Of a DNA stretch of 64,000 nt, positions 1 through 8,213 are shown piece after piece (positions within the stretch are counted from its first letter, which is position 1; each line of letters starts with the position of its first letter). Location of the stretch: contig NZ_CP073104.1 of NCBI RefSeq assembly GCF_018138145.1, positions 2,108,001-2,172,000 on the forward strand, read 5' to 3'. The position numbers and the translations under genes were made by a program. The stretch comes from Pseudomonas sp. SCA2728.1_7 (GTDB lineage Bacteria; Pseudomonadota; Gammaproteobacteria; Pseudomonadales; Pseudomonadaceae). The notes below the pieces were generated by a model. It saw nothing but the letters and a program-made list of their open reading frames with translations, searched no databases and was not told the DNA's origin.

Positions 1-41
1 TGCACCGAAGTCGCGAGGCCGGGTTTGAGGATCTTGATCAT
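1..41 (-). CDS. pxpC: 5-oxoprolinase subunit PxpC (KipA/AHS2 family), N-terminal fragment
   Basis: Only the first 13 codons lie in the window, reading MIKILKPGLATSV, the usual start of the biotin-dependent carboxyltransferase / allophanate hydrolase subunit 2 family. The ATG overlaps the stop of pxpB by four bases (ATGA), so the two are translationally coupled. The known role of the family is, with PxpA and PxpB, ATP-dependent opening of 5-oxoproline to glutamate. The call rests on this short stretch plus gene order. Confidence 0.75.
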   Translation of the reverse strand, partial: MIKILKPGLATSV

Positions 42-910
42 GCCAACACCTCCTGTAGCGACTTGGGATAGCCGACGGGATCGGCCAGAAAGGCATCCAG
101 GGAAAATTCTACCGGCCGGATCCGCAGATCGAAGCGCCCGGCTTCCACGTCGGCCACCGCCTGATCATAGGCCTCACGGTCCATCGGTTTGAATTGCACG
201 ATGTCGCCCGGACGGAAAAACACCATGTGCTCCTTGAGGTACGCCAGGTTCTGCTGCGGGTCGTAGATCGGTGCCGGCGTGACGCCGAACATCTGGTAGC
301 CGCCGGCACCGCGCACCGAGTAGATGCAGCCGAAGCAACCGCCATGCCCCAGGGTCAACTTCGGCGTGTCGGTGCGCGGTCGCAGGTATTTGGGCACCTG
401 TAACTGACGCTCGCGCTCGACCATCTGGAACATGAACGGCAGACCCGCGACGAAGCCGACCATAGAGACAAACCACGGCGCACCACTGTGGGCGGCGATG
501 AACGCATCGACGTCTGCCAGGCCGTTAATTCGCGCGGCGTATTCCAGGTCCGTGGCGCTCGGGTCTTGATGACGGTCGCGAAAACGCATCAAGATTTCGT
601 GGGTCCAGGGGTCGTTATAGAGCACCGGAATCTCGATGATCCGCGTCTGCAACGTGCGCTCGGCGACGGCCCCGGCCTCGGCGATTTTTACCGCTTCGAG
701 CAAGCTGTGTGGGGCGATGCGATCCGGGTCAAAACGGATCTGAAATGACGCGTTGGCCAAACACACATCGAGCACACCATCGAGCGCCAGACGTTCGACT
801 GCGCGGGTAACCGCCATGCCTTTGAAGAAGGCTTCAAGGGACATGCTGTCGCTGACTTCGGCAAACAAATGTTCATCGGCGCCGAAGCTGTAGCGGATTG
901 GAGTGCTCAT
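38..910 (-). CDS. pxpB: 5-oxoprolinase subunit PxpB (KipI/AHS1 family)
   Basis: A 290-aa protein of the KipI / allophanate hydrolase subunit 1 family. The segments GFVAGLPFM, PRTDTPKL and GGCFGCIYSVRGAGGYQMFG are typical of this family's fold. With PxpA and PxpC it forms the cytoplasmic 5-oxoprolinase. The ATG at 910 is preferred over an upstream alternative because GGAGG lies just before it, and it overlaps the accC stop by four bases. It belongs to the minus-strand operon pxpA-accB-accC-pxpB-pxpC. An alternative reading is a urea-amidolyase-type subunit, but pxpA in the same operon argues for 5-oxoproline. Confidence 0.85.
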   Translation of the reverse strand: MSTPIRYSFGADEHLFAEVSDSMSLEAFFKGMAVTRAVERLALDGVLDVCLANASFQIRFDPDRIAPHSLLEAVKIAEAGAVAERTLQTRIIEIPVLYNDPWTHEILMRFRDRHQDPSATDLEYAARINGLADVDAFIAAHSGAPWFVSMVGFVAGLPFMFQMVERERQLQVPKYLRPRTDTPKLTLGHGGCFGCIYSVRGAGGYQMFGVTPAPIYDPQQNLAYLKEHMVFFRPGDIVQFKPMDREAYDQAVADVEAGRFDLRIRPVEFSLDAFLADPVGYPKSLQEVLA

Positions 911-2280
911 GCTTGACCTCCACGGCCACGCTCGGCCAACCAGGTTTCCAGGGTGCCGGTGTGGAAGTCGGCGCTGTGCAACCACGGTTGTTCCAGCAAT
1001 TCGCCGTGCAGCGACAAGGTGGTGGCCATGCCGGAGAGCGTGGTGTGCTTCACTGCCAGCCGTGCGCGAGTCAAGGCCTCGGCACGATCACGACCATGGA
1101 CAATCAGCTTGGCCAGCAGCGAGTCATAGTACGGCGGCACGCGGTAGCCTTGATAGAGATGGGTGTCGACCCGAACGCCCTCGCCTTGCGGCCAGATCAA
1201 CGATTCGACCAGACCGGGGCTGGGGAAGAAATCCCGCTCCGGGTCTTCGGCGTTCAGGCGCATTTGCAGGGCGGCACCATTGAGCTGGATGTCGCTTTGC
1301 TTGAAGCCCAGCGGCTCGCCACCGGCAATGCGCAACATCGCCTGAACTAGGTCGATGCCGGTTATCAGTTCACTGACCGGATGCTCGACCTGAATCCGCG
1401 TGTTCATCTCGATAAAAAAGAACTCGCCGGTCACGTCATCATATAGGTATTCCAGTGTGCCGGCGCCCTTGTAGCCCAGGGACTCGGTGAGGCGCACGGC
1501 GCTGGTGCAGAGCGTCTCGCGTTGCTGCGGGTTGAGGGCCGGCGATGGCGCTTCCTCGAAAATCTTCTGCCGACGACGTTGCAACGAACACTCACGCTCA
1601 AACAAGTGCACCGCGTGCTGACCGTCGCCCAACACTTGAACTTCGATGTGCCGTGCGCGGCTGATGAAGCGCTCCAGGTACACCGCGCCGTTGCCGAACG
1701 CAGCCTGGGCTTCGCGCTGGGATCGGGGGAACTCTTCAGCCAGTTGTTCGGCGTTTTCCGCCAGGCGAATACCCCGCCCGCCACCGCCGGCCGAGGCTTT
1801 GATCAACAGTGGAAAGCCAACGGCTTCGGCGGCCTTGAGCGCCGATTCGACATCGAACAGTTCACCGGGCGAACCGGGCACCACGGGCACGCCCGCTTCC
1901 TGCGCGGTGCGCCGGGCTTCGGCCTTGTCGCCCATGCGCCGGATCGTCTCCGGGCTCGGGCCGACGAAAATGGCCCCGGCCGCCAGCACCGCCTCGGCGA
2001 AGTCGGCGTTTTCCGAGAGAAAGCCATAACCCGGATGGACCGCGTTGGCGCCCGTGGCTTTCAGGGCGCCGAGCAATGCCTCGACGTTCAGGTAACTCTT
2101 GTCAGCGCGGGCCGGACCGAGAAGGTGCACCTCGTCGGCCATGCGCGCCGCCCGGGAATCGACGTCCGCTTCGCTGCACGCGGCAACCGTGGGAATCCCC
2201 AGTGCTTTGGCAGCACGGATAATCCGCACAGCGATCTCGCCACGGTTGGCGACCAGCAATTTTTGAATGGCTTGCGTCAT
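907..2280 (-). CDS. accC: Biotin carboxylase subunit (AccC-type) of the pxp operon
   Basis: A 457-aa ATP-grasp biotin carboxylase. It starts MTQAIQKLLVANRGEIAVRI, the standard AccC N-terminus, and has the glycine-rich ATP loop KASAGGGGRGIR and the EMNTRIQVEHPV motif that holds catalytic Arg and Glu residues. The enzyme carboxylates biotin on a carrier protein using ATP and bicarbonate. Its carrier is encoded 10 bases upstream. It lies inside the 5-oxoprolinase operon, so it is probably a dedicated paralogue rather than the housekeeping fatty-acid enzyme. The start at 2280 is chosen because the upstream extension does not resemble the family. Confidence 0.9.
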   Translation of the reverse strand: MTQAIQKLLVANRGEIAVRIIRAAKALGIPTVAACSEADVDSRAARMADEVHLLGPARADKSYLNVEALLGALKATGANAVHPGYGFLSENADFAEAVLAAGAIFVGPSPETIRRMGDKAEARRTAQEAGVPVVPGSPGELFDVESALKAAEAVGFPLLIKASAGGGGRGIRLAENAEQLAEEFPRSQREAQAAFGNGAVYLERFISRARHIEVQVLGDGQHAVHLFERECSLQRRRQKIFEEAPSPALNPQQRETLCTSAVRLTESLGYKGAGTLEYLYDDVTGEFFFIEMNTRIQVEHPVSELITGIDLVQAMLRIAGGEPLGFKQSDIQLNGAALQMRLNAEDPERDFFPSPGLVESLIWPQGEGVRVDTHLYQGYRVPPYYDSLLAKLIVHGRDRAEALTRARLAVKHTTLSGMATTLSLHGELLEQPWLHSADFHTGTLETWLAERGRGGQA

Positions 2281-2290
2281 GATCGCGCCC

Positions 2291-2536
2291 TCACTCGTCG
2301 TCGAGTGTTGCGACGACTTGACCCGGTTCCACCGGATCACCGTCTTCCGCCAGGAATGCGCTGAGGCGACCGGCCGTCCCGGCGGTCAGTTCGGAAAACT
2401 GCTTCATAACCTCGATCAAGCCAATCACCGTGTCGGCGCTGACCTGCGCGCCGACCTCGACGAAGTTCGCCGATTCAGGGGTGGCTTTGCGGTAGAAGGT
2501 CCCCGGCAACGGGGTGATTACAGTGTGTTCGGCCAT
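2291..2536 (-). CDS. accB: Biotin carboxyl carrier protein (AccB-like, short form)
   Basis: An 81-aa single-domain biotinyl carrier. The biotin-attachment motif EVMKQF lies at about residues 42-47, with Lys45 as the biotinylated residue. It has no Pro/Ala-rich N-terminal linker, so it is about half the length of housekeeping AccB. It would shuttle carboxybiotin between the AccC-type carboxylase and a PxpB/PxpC carboxyltransferase-like complex; that partnership is inferred from the operon. The start at 2536 is set by the lipoyl/biotinyl fold beginning at once (HTVITPLPGTFYRK). Confidence 0.88.
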   Translation of the reverse strand: MAEHTVITPLPGTFYRKATPESANFVEVGAQVSADTVIGLIEVMKQFSELTAGTAGRLSAFLAEDGDPVEPGQVVATLDDE

Positions 2537-2628
2537 GTCTGTTCCTCTTGGAATAGTTGTAGAAAGGCAGGCAAAAATGAATCGGTGTGCAAACCTGGCG
2601 TCTGCGTGCCAGGCGTTTTCGTCTAATA

Positions 2629-3387
2629 TCAGCGCGGCGCGCGAACCTTGATCCCGGCGCCATCGAGCGCATTGCGGGTGGCTTCGACCAACGCCAGCGC
2701 GCCCGGTGTGTCGCTGTGCAAACAGATGGAATCGAATGCGATCGCCAGGTCTTCGCCCTCGACGGTGCGCACCACGCCTTCCTGACAGGCCCGCAGGACC
2801 CGCGCCGCGACCTGCGCTGGATCGTAGGCACGCACGTTGCGGGTAAAGACGATGGAGCCGCTGAGGTCGTATTCGCGGTCGGCGTAGAACTCGCGGATCA
2901 CTGGTTGGCCGAGTTCCGTAGCAACCCGCCAAATTACCGAATCAGGCATGCAATACAGCAGCAGCTCAGGCTCCAGGCGCTGCAGGTTTTCCACCAGCAA
3001 GCGCGCCGCTTCTTCGTCCCGAGCCAGGTGCATATAGAGCGCGCCGTGGGGTTTGATGTGTTGCAAGGCCACGCCCTGGACCCTGGCGAGTTCACGCAAG
3101 GCGCCGAGTTGATAAAGCATGTCGTCCACCAACTCCTGCGCCGGTGCATTGATGTGCCGGCGGCCGAAACCGACCAGGTCGCGGAATCCCGGATGGGCGC
3201 CGATGGCGACGCCCAGGCGCTTGGCCTGCTCGACCGTGCGACGCATAGTGCCGGGATCGCCGGCATGGAAACCGGTGGCGATATTGGCCGAGCTGATAAA
3301 ACTCATCAGTTCATTGTCAACGCCATCACCGATGGTCCATGGGCCAAAGCCTTCACCCATGTCCGAGTTAAAATCTACTGCCTGCAT
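2629..3387 (-). CDS. pxpA: 5-oxoprolinase subunit PxpA (LamB/YcsF family)
   Basis: A 252-aa LamB/YcsF-family protein beginning [15 protein letters not shown], the hallmark N-terminus of PxpA, with [14 protein letters not shown] and KPHGALY motifs that carry the conserved acidic and histidine residues. It acts in the cytoplasm with PxpB and PxpC to hydrolyse 5-oxoproline to glutamate using ATP. It is the first gene of the minus-strand operon and is divergent from a LysR gene across 125 bases. The ATG at 3387 has GGGAG nearby; an upstream in-frame start would give a tail without family similarity. Confidence 0.9.
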   Translation of the reverse strand: MQAVDFNSDMGEGFGPWTIGDGVDNELMSFISSANIATGFHAGDPGTMRRTVEQAKRLGVAIGAHPGFRDLVGFGRRHINAPAQELVDDMLYQLGALRELARVQGVALQHIKPHGALYMHLARDEEAARLLVENLQRLEPELLLYCMPDSVIWRVATELGQPVIREFYADREYDLSGSIVFTRNVRAYDPAQVAARVLRACQEGVVRTVEGEDLAIAFDSICLHSDTPGALALVEATRNALDGAGIKVRAPR

Positions 3388-3512
3388 GACGCTTGCTCCC
3401 GACGCTTGTGACTTCATGCAGGTCAAGCTAGATTACCGCGAACCCCTTGGGAAGATCTATTATCAGATAGGCCATCTTCTGAAAAACAGATACCTAATCG
3501 CCCGGAGTGCTC
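3388..3512. promoter_or_regulatory. Divergent pxpA / lysR promoter region
   Basis: These 125 bases separate the divergently read pxpA and LysR genes, the usual layout for a LysR protein controlling its neighbour and itself. A loose dyad, TCAGA and TCTGA, sits near 3464-3484 in AT-richer sequence. No clear -35/-10 pair could be fixed by eye. Confidence 0.4.
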
Positions 3513-4430
3513 ATGTCCCTAACCCTGCGCCAGATCCGCTATTTCGTCGCCACGGCCGAAGTCGGGCAAATCTCTCAAGCTGCGATTCATCTGAATATTT
3601 CCCAGTCGGCCGTGACTACGGCGATCAAGGAACTGGAAGGCATCATTGGCGCGCTGCTGTTCCAACGCTCGGCCCAGGGCATGAGCCTGACAGACGCCGG
3701 GCGGCACTTTCTGAATCGGGCCTATGTGATTTTGCGCAGCGTCGATGACGCGTTGAACAGCCCGTTGCCGGACATCCGCGCTAGTGGCGTGTTGCGGTTG
3801 GCGGCGAGCTACACGGTGATTGGTTACTTCCTGCCGCACCATTTGCAGCGGCTGGAGCATTGGCATCCGGATGTGACCATCGAAGTCCACGAACAAGAAC
3901 GGACGGCCATCGAAGAAGGTCTGCTCGAAGGTCGCTTCGACATGGCAGTGGTGCTGACCGCAAACCTCACGCTCCCGGACATCGTTTCGGAAACTCTCTT
4001 CAGCTCCGAGCGGCGGTTGTGGCTGCCCAGCCACCACCCCCTGTGCGAACGCTCAGCCGTAAGCCTCGCTGACGTGGTGAAAGAGCCCTACATCCTGCTG
4101 ACAGTCGACGAGGCCGAACAAAGTGCGATGCGTTACTGGGAACACGCACATCAACAACCGAACGTCAAGGTGCGCACCAGTTCCGTCGAGGCGGTGCGCA
4201 GCATGGTCGCCAATGGCAGCGGCGTAGCGATCCTCTCTGATCTAGTGCACCGTCCCTGGTCACTGGAAGGCAAACGCATAGAAACACTGACCATCACCGA
4301 ACAGGTGACACCGATGAGCGTCGGACTGGCGTGGCATCGCGAACGTGAATTCAGCCCGGCGATGCACGCATTTCGAAATTATTTCCACGATGCATTTTTG
4401 GCACCCCAACAGCATTCCGCACGACGCTGA
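3513..4430 (+). CDS. LysR-family transcriptional regulator, likely of the pxp operon
   Basis: A 305-aa LysR-type regulator. The N-terminal winged helix is at about residues 1-60 (LTLRQIRYFVATAEVGQIS...LNISQSAVTTAIKELE), followed by a linker helix and a LysR substrate-binding domain (about 90-290). The ATG at 3513 is chosen over a GTG at 3507 because GGAG at 3504-3507 is correctly spaced for it. Divergent placement next to pxpA suggests control of the 5-oxoprolinase operon; the effector is unknown. Confidence 0.85.
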   Translation: MSLTLRQIRYFVATAEVGQISQAAIHLNISQSAVTTAIKELEGIIGALLFQRSAQGMSLTDAGRHFLNRAYVILRSVDDALNSPLPDIRASGVLRLAASYTVIGYFLPHHLQRLEHWHPDVTIEVHEQERTAIEEGLLEGRFDMAVVLTANLTLPDIVSETLFSSERRLWLPSHHPLCERSAVSLADVVKEPYILLTVDEAEQSAMRYWEHAHQQPNVKVRTSSVEAVRSMVANGSGVAILSDLVHRPWSLEGKRIETLTITEQVTPMSVGLAWHREREFSPAMHAFRNYFHDAFLAPQQHSARR

Positions 4431-4542
4431 AAGATACGTAAAAGTAATCCACCGGCTTGACCTCATAAACGGTCATATCAGGGATTGAAAAAATGCAGTT
4501 AACTGAAAATTGGCGAGTTGCATCCGATGATAAAGGCGCCCT

Positions 4543-5547
4543 TCAAGCAAGTCTTTCCAAGTAGCGAGGCACTTCAGGCTCCGGAAGTACGGATAGCACC
4601 TTCAGGCGCTGCAAGGTTCGCTCGCGGGCTTTGGATATGTGGTCTCGAAGGCAGGAGCAGGCTGAGTCAACTGTTCCGTAAAGCAGTGCCTCAAAAACTA
4701 GCCTGTGCTCTACCAGCATGGCCTCATCGTTGCTTGTGTTCAGAGACTCGTGCAGAACACGTCCGACATTCAACGGAATCTGACACTGGCGAATGACTGC
4801 AGCCATTCGAGCGTTACTCAACCCTGCTAGGCAAGTGACGTGCAGATCCTGTTCGAGCTGTTCTATGTCTACTCGTTGGACACCTCGCCCAGCTTCTTGC
4901 GCCCTGATTATTCGCCCCAACATATTTTCAAGGTCGCCGCGTGGGACATGCTCTACACCTTGGCGAAGTGCATCAGGCTCAAGAAGCATGCGCAGCTCAT
5001 AGTCCTGTTTGACTGCCTCTGCAGTTAACGGCCCTGCCAACCATTGAGAGTAAGGCTCCTTTTCTACCAAGCCTTTATCCCTGAGACGCATCAGAGCTTC
5101 CCTGACCACGTTTCTGCTGACGTTCAATTCTTCAGATGCGCTTTGCTCATCTATTCGGTAGTGCCCAAAGACCATAAAGCGAATAACCGTTTCCGCCAAG
5201 TGATCGTAAATGCGCTCACCTAGAGGTCGATAATCGATCAAATCTTCCTGAGGTTCTAGTCCGAGCAACTCACGTGTCAGCGGGACGCGTATTGGGGCTT
5301 TGCTCCGACCATCAGGATCAATGAGAAATCCACGGCCTTCAAAGCGACGGATCAAGCCCTCCTCATGCAAGAGATTGAGTGCCTGGCGCACCGGTACGCG
5401 GCTAGTACCGAAGAGTTCGGCTAGAGGTGCTTCTACCAATACAAGTCCAGCAGTCGCTTGCCCGCTAAGAATCGCTTCACGCAGCGCGTTGCGGATGGTT
5501 TCGTAGCGTGAGGCCGGTCGATCTTCGGTCGGTAGTGCTGCAGGCAT
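4543..5547 (-). CDS. GntR/FCD-family regulator with two winged-helix domains
   Basis: A 334-aa protein with two recognisable GntR helix-turn-helix units. The first is at about residues 13-77 (LAELFGTSRVPVRQALNLLHEEGLI). The second is at about 107-172 (ASEELNVSRNVVREALMRLRDKGLV). An FCD ligand-binding domain follows at about 178-310. Ordinary FCD-GntR proteins have one winged helix and about 220-250 residues, so this is a tandem form. It is divergent from the amidase gene, whose leader holds a palindrome, and is the likely repressor of the 5.8-11 kb catabolic genes. The ATG at 5547 has only a weak ribosome-binding site. Confidence 0.85.
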   Translation of the reverse strand: MPAALPTEDRPASRYETIRNALREAILSGQATAGLVLVEAPLAELFGTSRVPVRQALNLLHEEGLIRRFEGRGFLIDPDGRSKAPIRVPLTRELLGLEPQEDLIDYRPLGERIYDHLAETVIRFMVFGHYRIDEQSASEELNVSRNVVREALMRLRDKGLVEKEPYSQWLAGPLTAEAVKQDYELRMLLEPDALRQGVEHVPRGDLENMLGRIIRAQEAGRGVQRVDIEQLEQDLHVTCLAGLSNARMAAVIRQCQIPLNVGRVLHESLNTSNDEAMLVEHRLVFEALLYGTVDSACSCLRDHISKARERTLQRLKVLSVLPEPEVPRYLERLA

Positions 5548-5850
5548 CAAGACTGTTCTCAAGAAACGGGGGGTGGGTGAGTTTCTCACACGATAAGCGA
5601 GATGTGATCGCGATCGGTAACACCTCATTGATCAGTTTTAGGGCGAGCGTGTTACCAAAAACCCCAAAATGGATCATTTTATTAAAAATACAATTTTCAA
5701 GCCATGGCCTGACAGGATGCTGTGTCCCTCTACCAACCTCCCGGCGCTGAGCCATCTGCCGCATTATGTGTTGAGCAAATACGCGACTTGGCACGGTCGA
5801 TGCTTTTGGTAATGTATGTATTAATAAAATATACATTTTAGAGGTCTACC
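5548..5850. promoter_or_regulatory. Divergent regulator/amidase promoter region
   Basis: This AT-rich intergenic region separates the double-winged-helix GntR gene from the amidase operon. It contains poly-A/T stretches around 5670-5700 and the amidase-proximal palindrome listed separately. No gene or RNA was recognised. Confidence 0.5.
5811..5837 (+). promoter_or_regulatory. Candidate GntR operator before the amidase gene
   Basis: Arms AATGTAT (5811-5817) and ATACATT (5831-5837) form a perfect inverted repeat around a 13-base AT-rich centre. It ends just before the ribosome-binding sequence GAGGT at 5841-5845, 14 bases from the amidase ATG. A bound repressor here would block transcription or initiation. 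Assignment to the adjacent GntR protein is an inference. Confidence 0.55.
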
Positions 5851-7209
5851 ATGCTTGCCGATGCCTTTTCCTTGGCTCAGAAATTTGCCGACGGAACGTC
5901 CGACCCTGTCACGGCCCTTAAAGATGCGTTGAAACTCAGCGCAGACGCGCCTGCTGCATTCATCACATTTTGTGAGGATCGAGCGCAGCGTGAAGCTGCA
6001 GCTGCACAGGCACGCTGGAAAGCCGGGCAGCCCTTGTCTCGATTCGACGGCGTCCCGGTAGCTTGGAAAGATCTATACGACCTGGCCGGATATGTGACTA
6101 CCGCAGGCGCGAAAGTACTTTTACATACCCCCCCTGCTTCACACGACTGCGCGCTGGCTGTGGCACTTAGCCGCGCAGGTCTTGTGAGCATAGGGAAAAC
6201 CAACCTGAGCGAATTGGCATACTCAGGCCTGGGACTCAATCCCCACTTTGGCACGCCGGTCAATGCCGCGTCGAAAGATGAAGTGCGCGTACCTGGTGGA
6301 TCCTCATCAGGATCTGCTATCGCTGTGGCGCGAGGCATCGTACCTATCGCCATGAGCACCGATACAGCGGGATCAATACGAGTGCCGGCAGCTTTCAATG
6401 GCTTGGTTGGCTATCGAAGCAGCTCGCGCCGTTACTCGTTTGCTGGGGTCATGCCCCTTGCACGCACGCTTGACTCATTGGGGCCTATCACTCACAGCGT
6501 TCGCGACGCTATTGCGGTCGATAACCTTTTGCTGGGCGATCGACGAGGGCTGTCCTTCGAGACTACAGGCCTTCCAGTAGCAGGGCTTAGGCTCCGTGTG
6601 GACATCAAGGTGCTCAATGACACACGTATTCAGCCAGCAGTGAGATCTAACCTTCTTACCGCAGTTGAGAAGCTGGCTCTGGCAGGAGCAGTAATCGAAG
6701 AAACGCCGGTTCTCGCGTTCCATCAAGCGCTGGAACTCATAGAGCAGGTGGGGTGGCTTGGAAGTGCTGAGGCCTTCGCACTCCATCAAGAGCTCCTAGA
6801 TAGCCCAGCGGCAGAGCAACTTGATCCAAGGGTTCGAAAGAGGCTTGAGACCGCCCGAACATTTCCTGCCAGCAAGCAGGTGCGCTTGTACCAGGCCGCT
6901 GAGGCGCTGAAAAAGCAAATTACGAGCGAATTGGACGGCGCCTTCTTGATCACTCCTACCGTCGCGCATGTTGCCCCCCTACTTACGCCTCTTGAAGAAG
7001 ATGCCAGCATCTTTGCTGCCACCAACCTGGCGACGCTACGGCTAACGATGCCGGGAAGCATGTTGGACATGCCTGGCGTTGCGCTGCCCAGCGGGATCGG
7101 TGATGCCGGGATGCCTACCAGCCTGCTTCTTTCGAGCTTCAGCGGAAATGACGAAGAGCTGCTCCGAGCCGCTTTAACCGTCGAGTCATACATTCGAGTC
7201 ACTGAATAA
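5851..7209 (+). CDS. Amidase-signature family hydrolase (candidate half-amidase)
   Basis: A 452-aa amidase-signature enzyme. The Ser-cisSer-Lys triad is visible: Lys73 in WKDLYD, the serine-rich loop GGSSSGSA at 149-156, and nucleophile Ser175 in DTAGSIRVP. The family hydrolyses amides in the cytoplasm; the exact substrate cannot be read from sequence. It is the first gene of the plus-strand operon and is followed by a cyclic-imide-hydrolase-like protein. An attractive inference is that it removes ammonia from the half-amide formed by imide ring opening. Alternatives are a general aliphatic or aryl amidase. GAGGT at 5841-5845 supports the start. Confidence 0.85.
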   Translation: MLADAFSLAQKFADGTSDPVTALKDALKLSADAPAAFITFCEDRAQREAAAAQARWKAGQPLSRFDGVPVAWKDLYDLAGYVTTAGAKVLLHTPPASHDCALAVALSRAGLVSIGKTNLSELAYSGLGLNPHFGTPVNAASKDEVRVPGGSSSGSAIAVARGIVPIAMSTDTAGSIRVPAAFNGLVGYRSSSRRYSFAGVMPLARTLDSLGPITHSVRDAIAVDNLLLGDRRGLSFETTGLPVAGLRLRVDIKVLNDTRIQPAVRSNLLTAVEKLALAGAVIEETPVLAFHQALELIEQVGWLGSAEAFALHQELLDSPAAEQLDPRVRKRLETARTFPASKQVRLYQAAEALKKQITSELDGAFLITPTVAHVAPLLTPLEEDASIFAATNLATLRLTMPGSMLDMPGVALPSGIGDAGMPTSLLLSSFSGNDEELLRAALTVESYIRVTE

Positions 7210-7271
7210 ATACGCATGGGATGCGGGGCTCTTACACCTGCATTCAATTGAATAACAAAGAGGTATGAATC

Positions 7272-8153
7272 ATGGCGAAGGAAATATTTGTATCAATCGG
7301 CGTTGACGTAGATGCGGTCGCAGGGTGGCTGGGCTCGTATGGTGGCGAGGACTCCCCTGACGATATTTCCCGTGGTCTTTTCGCTGGTGAAGTGGGTTCA
7401 CCAAGGCTTTTAAAACTGTTCGAAAAGTACGACCTGCGTACTACTTGGTTCATTCCAGGACATTCCGTAGAAACCTTTCCCAAGCAGATGAGGGCGGTTG
7501 TTCAGGCCGGTCACGAAATCGGGGTGCACGGATATAGCCATGAGAACCCTATTGCGATGACTCCAGAACAAGAAGAAATAGTTCTGGATAAATCGATTGA
7601 AATTATCACCAAGCTGGCTGGCAAGCGACCCACTGGCTACGTGGCGCCATGGTGGGAATTCAGCAACGTTACAAACGAACTTCTTCTGAAGAAAGGTATC
7701 AAGTACGACCACAGTTTGATGCACAACGATTTTCACCCTTACTACGTTCGTGTGAAGGACAGCTGGAACAAGATTGACTATAGCCAACACCCAGATACCT
7801 GGATGAAGCCGCTGGTGCGCGGTGAAGAGACCGATTTGGTTGAAATTCCGGCCAACTGGTACCTCGACGATCTACCTCCGATGATGTTCATCAAGAAGTC
7901 GCCTAATAGCCACGGCTTCGTAAATCCACGCCATTTAGAAGAGATGTGGCGTGATCAGTTTGACTGGGTATACCGCGAACACGACTACGCGGTGTTTCCA
8001 ATCACCATTCACCCGGACGTTTCGGGTCGCCCTCAAGTGTTGCTGATGCTCGAGCGACTCATTGAGCACATGAAAAGTCATGAAGGCGTGAAGTTCGTCA
8101 CGATGGACGAAATAGCCGATGACTTTATTCGTCGTCAGCCTCGAAACGGCTGA
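7272..8153 (+). CDS. Polysaccharide-deacetylase-fold hydrolase, cyclic imide hydrolase / HpPgdA-like
   Basis: A 293-aa NodB-type metallohydrolase. Metal and catalytic residues seen are Asp12 and Asp14 in GVDVDAV, and His86 and His90 in HGYSHENP. The segments [18 protein letters not shown] and [16 protein letters not shown] match, from memory, both Helicobacter HP0310 (HpPgdA) and the imidase described from Pseudomonas putida, which share this length. The imidase reaction opens cyclic imides to half-amides. With an amidase upstream and an MFS transporter downstream, imide hydrolysis fits better than peptidoglycan deacetylation. There is no signal peptide, so it is cytoplasmic. Confidence 0.8.
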   Translation: MAKEIFVSIGVDVDAVAGWLGSYGGEDSPDDISRGLFAGEVGSPRLLKLFEKYDLRTTWFIPGHSVETFPKQMRAVVQAGHEIGVHGYSHENPIAMTPEQEEIVLDKSIEIITKLAGKRPTGYVAPWWEFSNVTNELLLKKGIKYDHSLMHNDFHPYYVRVKDSWNKIDYSQHPDTWMKPLVRGEETDLVEIPANWYLDDLPPMMFIKKSPNSHGFVNPRHLEEMWRDQFDWVYREHDYAVFPITIHPDVSGRPQVLLMLERLIEHMKSHEGVKFVTMDEIADDFIRRQPRNG

Positions 8154-8213
8154 GTGTTTTGCTGCGGGTAACTCCTCCATCACGAGTTCTACAAAAACAA
8201 GAGAAATGCCAAT

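Noticed and set aside
1522-2364. 280-codon frame antisense to accC
   Set aside because: AccC is unmistakable on the other strand.
7272-8153. Peptidoglycan deacetylase as primary call
   Set aside because: The fold fits, but there is no signal peptide and the neighbours are amide and imide catabolism genes.
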